From an uncultured Alphaproteobacteria bacterium (GTDB lineage Bacteria > Pseudomonadota > Alphaproteobacteria > Rhodobacterales > Rhodobacteraceae): a stretch of 64,000 bases of DNA. This document shows, piece after piece, positions 63,525 to 64,000 of the stretch (the stretch's first letter is position 1; each line of letters opens with the position of its first letter). The notes below the pieces were generated by a model. That model did no database searches. It was not told where the DNA came from and saw only the letters and a list, made by a program, of their open reading frames with translations. The stretch is taken from contig CACGMO010000011.1 of the NCBI GenBank assembly GCA_902574225.1, positions 1 to 64,000 on the forward strand, given 5' to 3'. Both the position numbers and the translations under genes were made by a program.

Positions 63525-63550
63525 GGAAGGCAGTCTTTAAACTGCCTTCC
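63525..63550. repeat. Perfect 10-bp inverted repeat (hairpin) between convergent fccB and soxB
   Basis: GGAAGGCAGT CTTTAA ACTGCCTTCC; no U-tract on either side. Confidence 0.75.
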
Positions 63551-63553
63551 CAT

Positions 63554-64000
63554 CTACATTCCAATGACCCTTACTGGTGAGGGCTTTTCTGGTTTTATTT
63601 CCTGTTTATCAACGATGTAGTTTTCTAGTACATCATATATAGGAGGACCTGCTACGTTTTCATTTACAGATCCCCAGCCAGACACTACATACTCTTTGGT
63701 TTTCTCAATATGTTTACCATTTCGTATTAATTTTAAATTTTTTATGCGATGCCCCATCTTTTCTTTTGGGTAGCACTCATATGTCATGCCACCCACTCTG
63801 ACCATATCTCCACCTTGCTGAAAAAACGGATCAGGATTAAAAATATTATCGCAAACATCTTCAAGTAATTCTTTGATTGCTTTCCCGGTCATTTTAATTC
63901 TGTAGACTTCCGGATAGTTTATAGCGGTTTGACTGTAAATATCCTCAATAGTTATTTTTTGGTCGGGTAAAAGGGTCGTTCCCCATCGAAAACCTGGACT
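63554..64000 (-). CDS. soxB: Thiosulfohydrolase SoxB, C-terminal part (5' end outside the window)
   Basis: Frame is open to the window edge: SPGFRWGTTLLPDQKITIEDIYSQTAINYPEVYRIKMTGKAIKELLEDVCDNIFNPDPFFQQGGDMVRVGG. Confidence 0.93.
   Translation of the reverse strand, partial: SPGFRWGTTLLPDQKITIEDIYSQTAINYPEVYRIKMTGKAIKELLEDVCDNIFNPDPFFQQGGDMVRVGGMTYECYPKEKMGHRIKNLKLIRNGKHIEKTKEYVVSGWGSVNENVAGPPIYDVLENYIVDKQEIKPEKPSPVRVIGM

Noticed and set aside
1-64000. CRISPR array, prophage, transposon or known defence system
   Set aside because: No regularly spaced repeats, transposase, integrase, phage structural genes or recognisable defence proteins were found in the ORFs.

Overview
The window looks like a contiguous piece of chromosome from a low-GC, probably marine alphaproteobacterium (taxonomy is inferred from gene content; no rRNA is present). 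It is densely coding. Housekeeping blocks include leuA, lipB, ctaD, metA, bpt/ate, ilvB-ilvN, class II RNR nrdJ, pdxH, fabI, gpt-mazG-fur-eno, plsC-like, gmk, serB, class II DAHP synthase, htpG and a thiolase. Two tRNAs (Leu-GAG and Pro-UGG) are readable from sequence. The left part (1-31 kb) is more accessory: an ABC permease/cytosine deaminase locus, two cytochrome P450s each close to a MORN/YwqK-like secreted protein, VOC and GFA proteins, an ABC exporter, a PPOX flavoprotein next to a cofG-cofH-cofC coenzyme F420 biosynthesis cluster, a PCu(A)C/TSUP pair, and an island of very small uncharacterised proteins (26.5-31.8 kb). The right edge has fccAB-like sulfide dehydrogenase genes converging on a truncated soxB. 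Main points for a second look: the F420 precursor cluster with its adjacent PPOX protein in a proteobacterium; the small-protein island with tandem paralogs; a tight three-gene set of tiny membrane proteins ending in an unannotated 30-aa lipopeptide with a leaky-looking UGA-C stop; a frameshift at a G8 tract in ilvB; oversized TRAP subunits, including a ~330-aa coiled-coil tail; and an AT-rich inverted repeat between tRNA-Pro and nrdJ. I saw no CRISPR array, transposase, prophage or recognisable defence system. All family calls are made by eye from the translations, without database searches.
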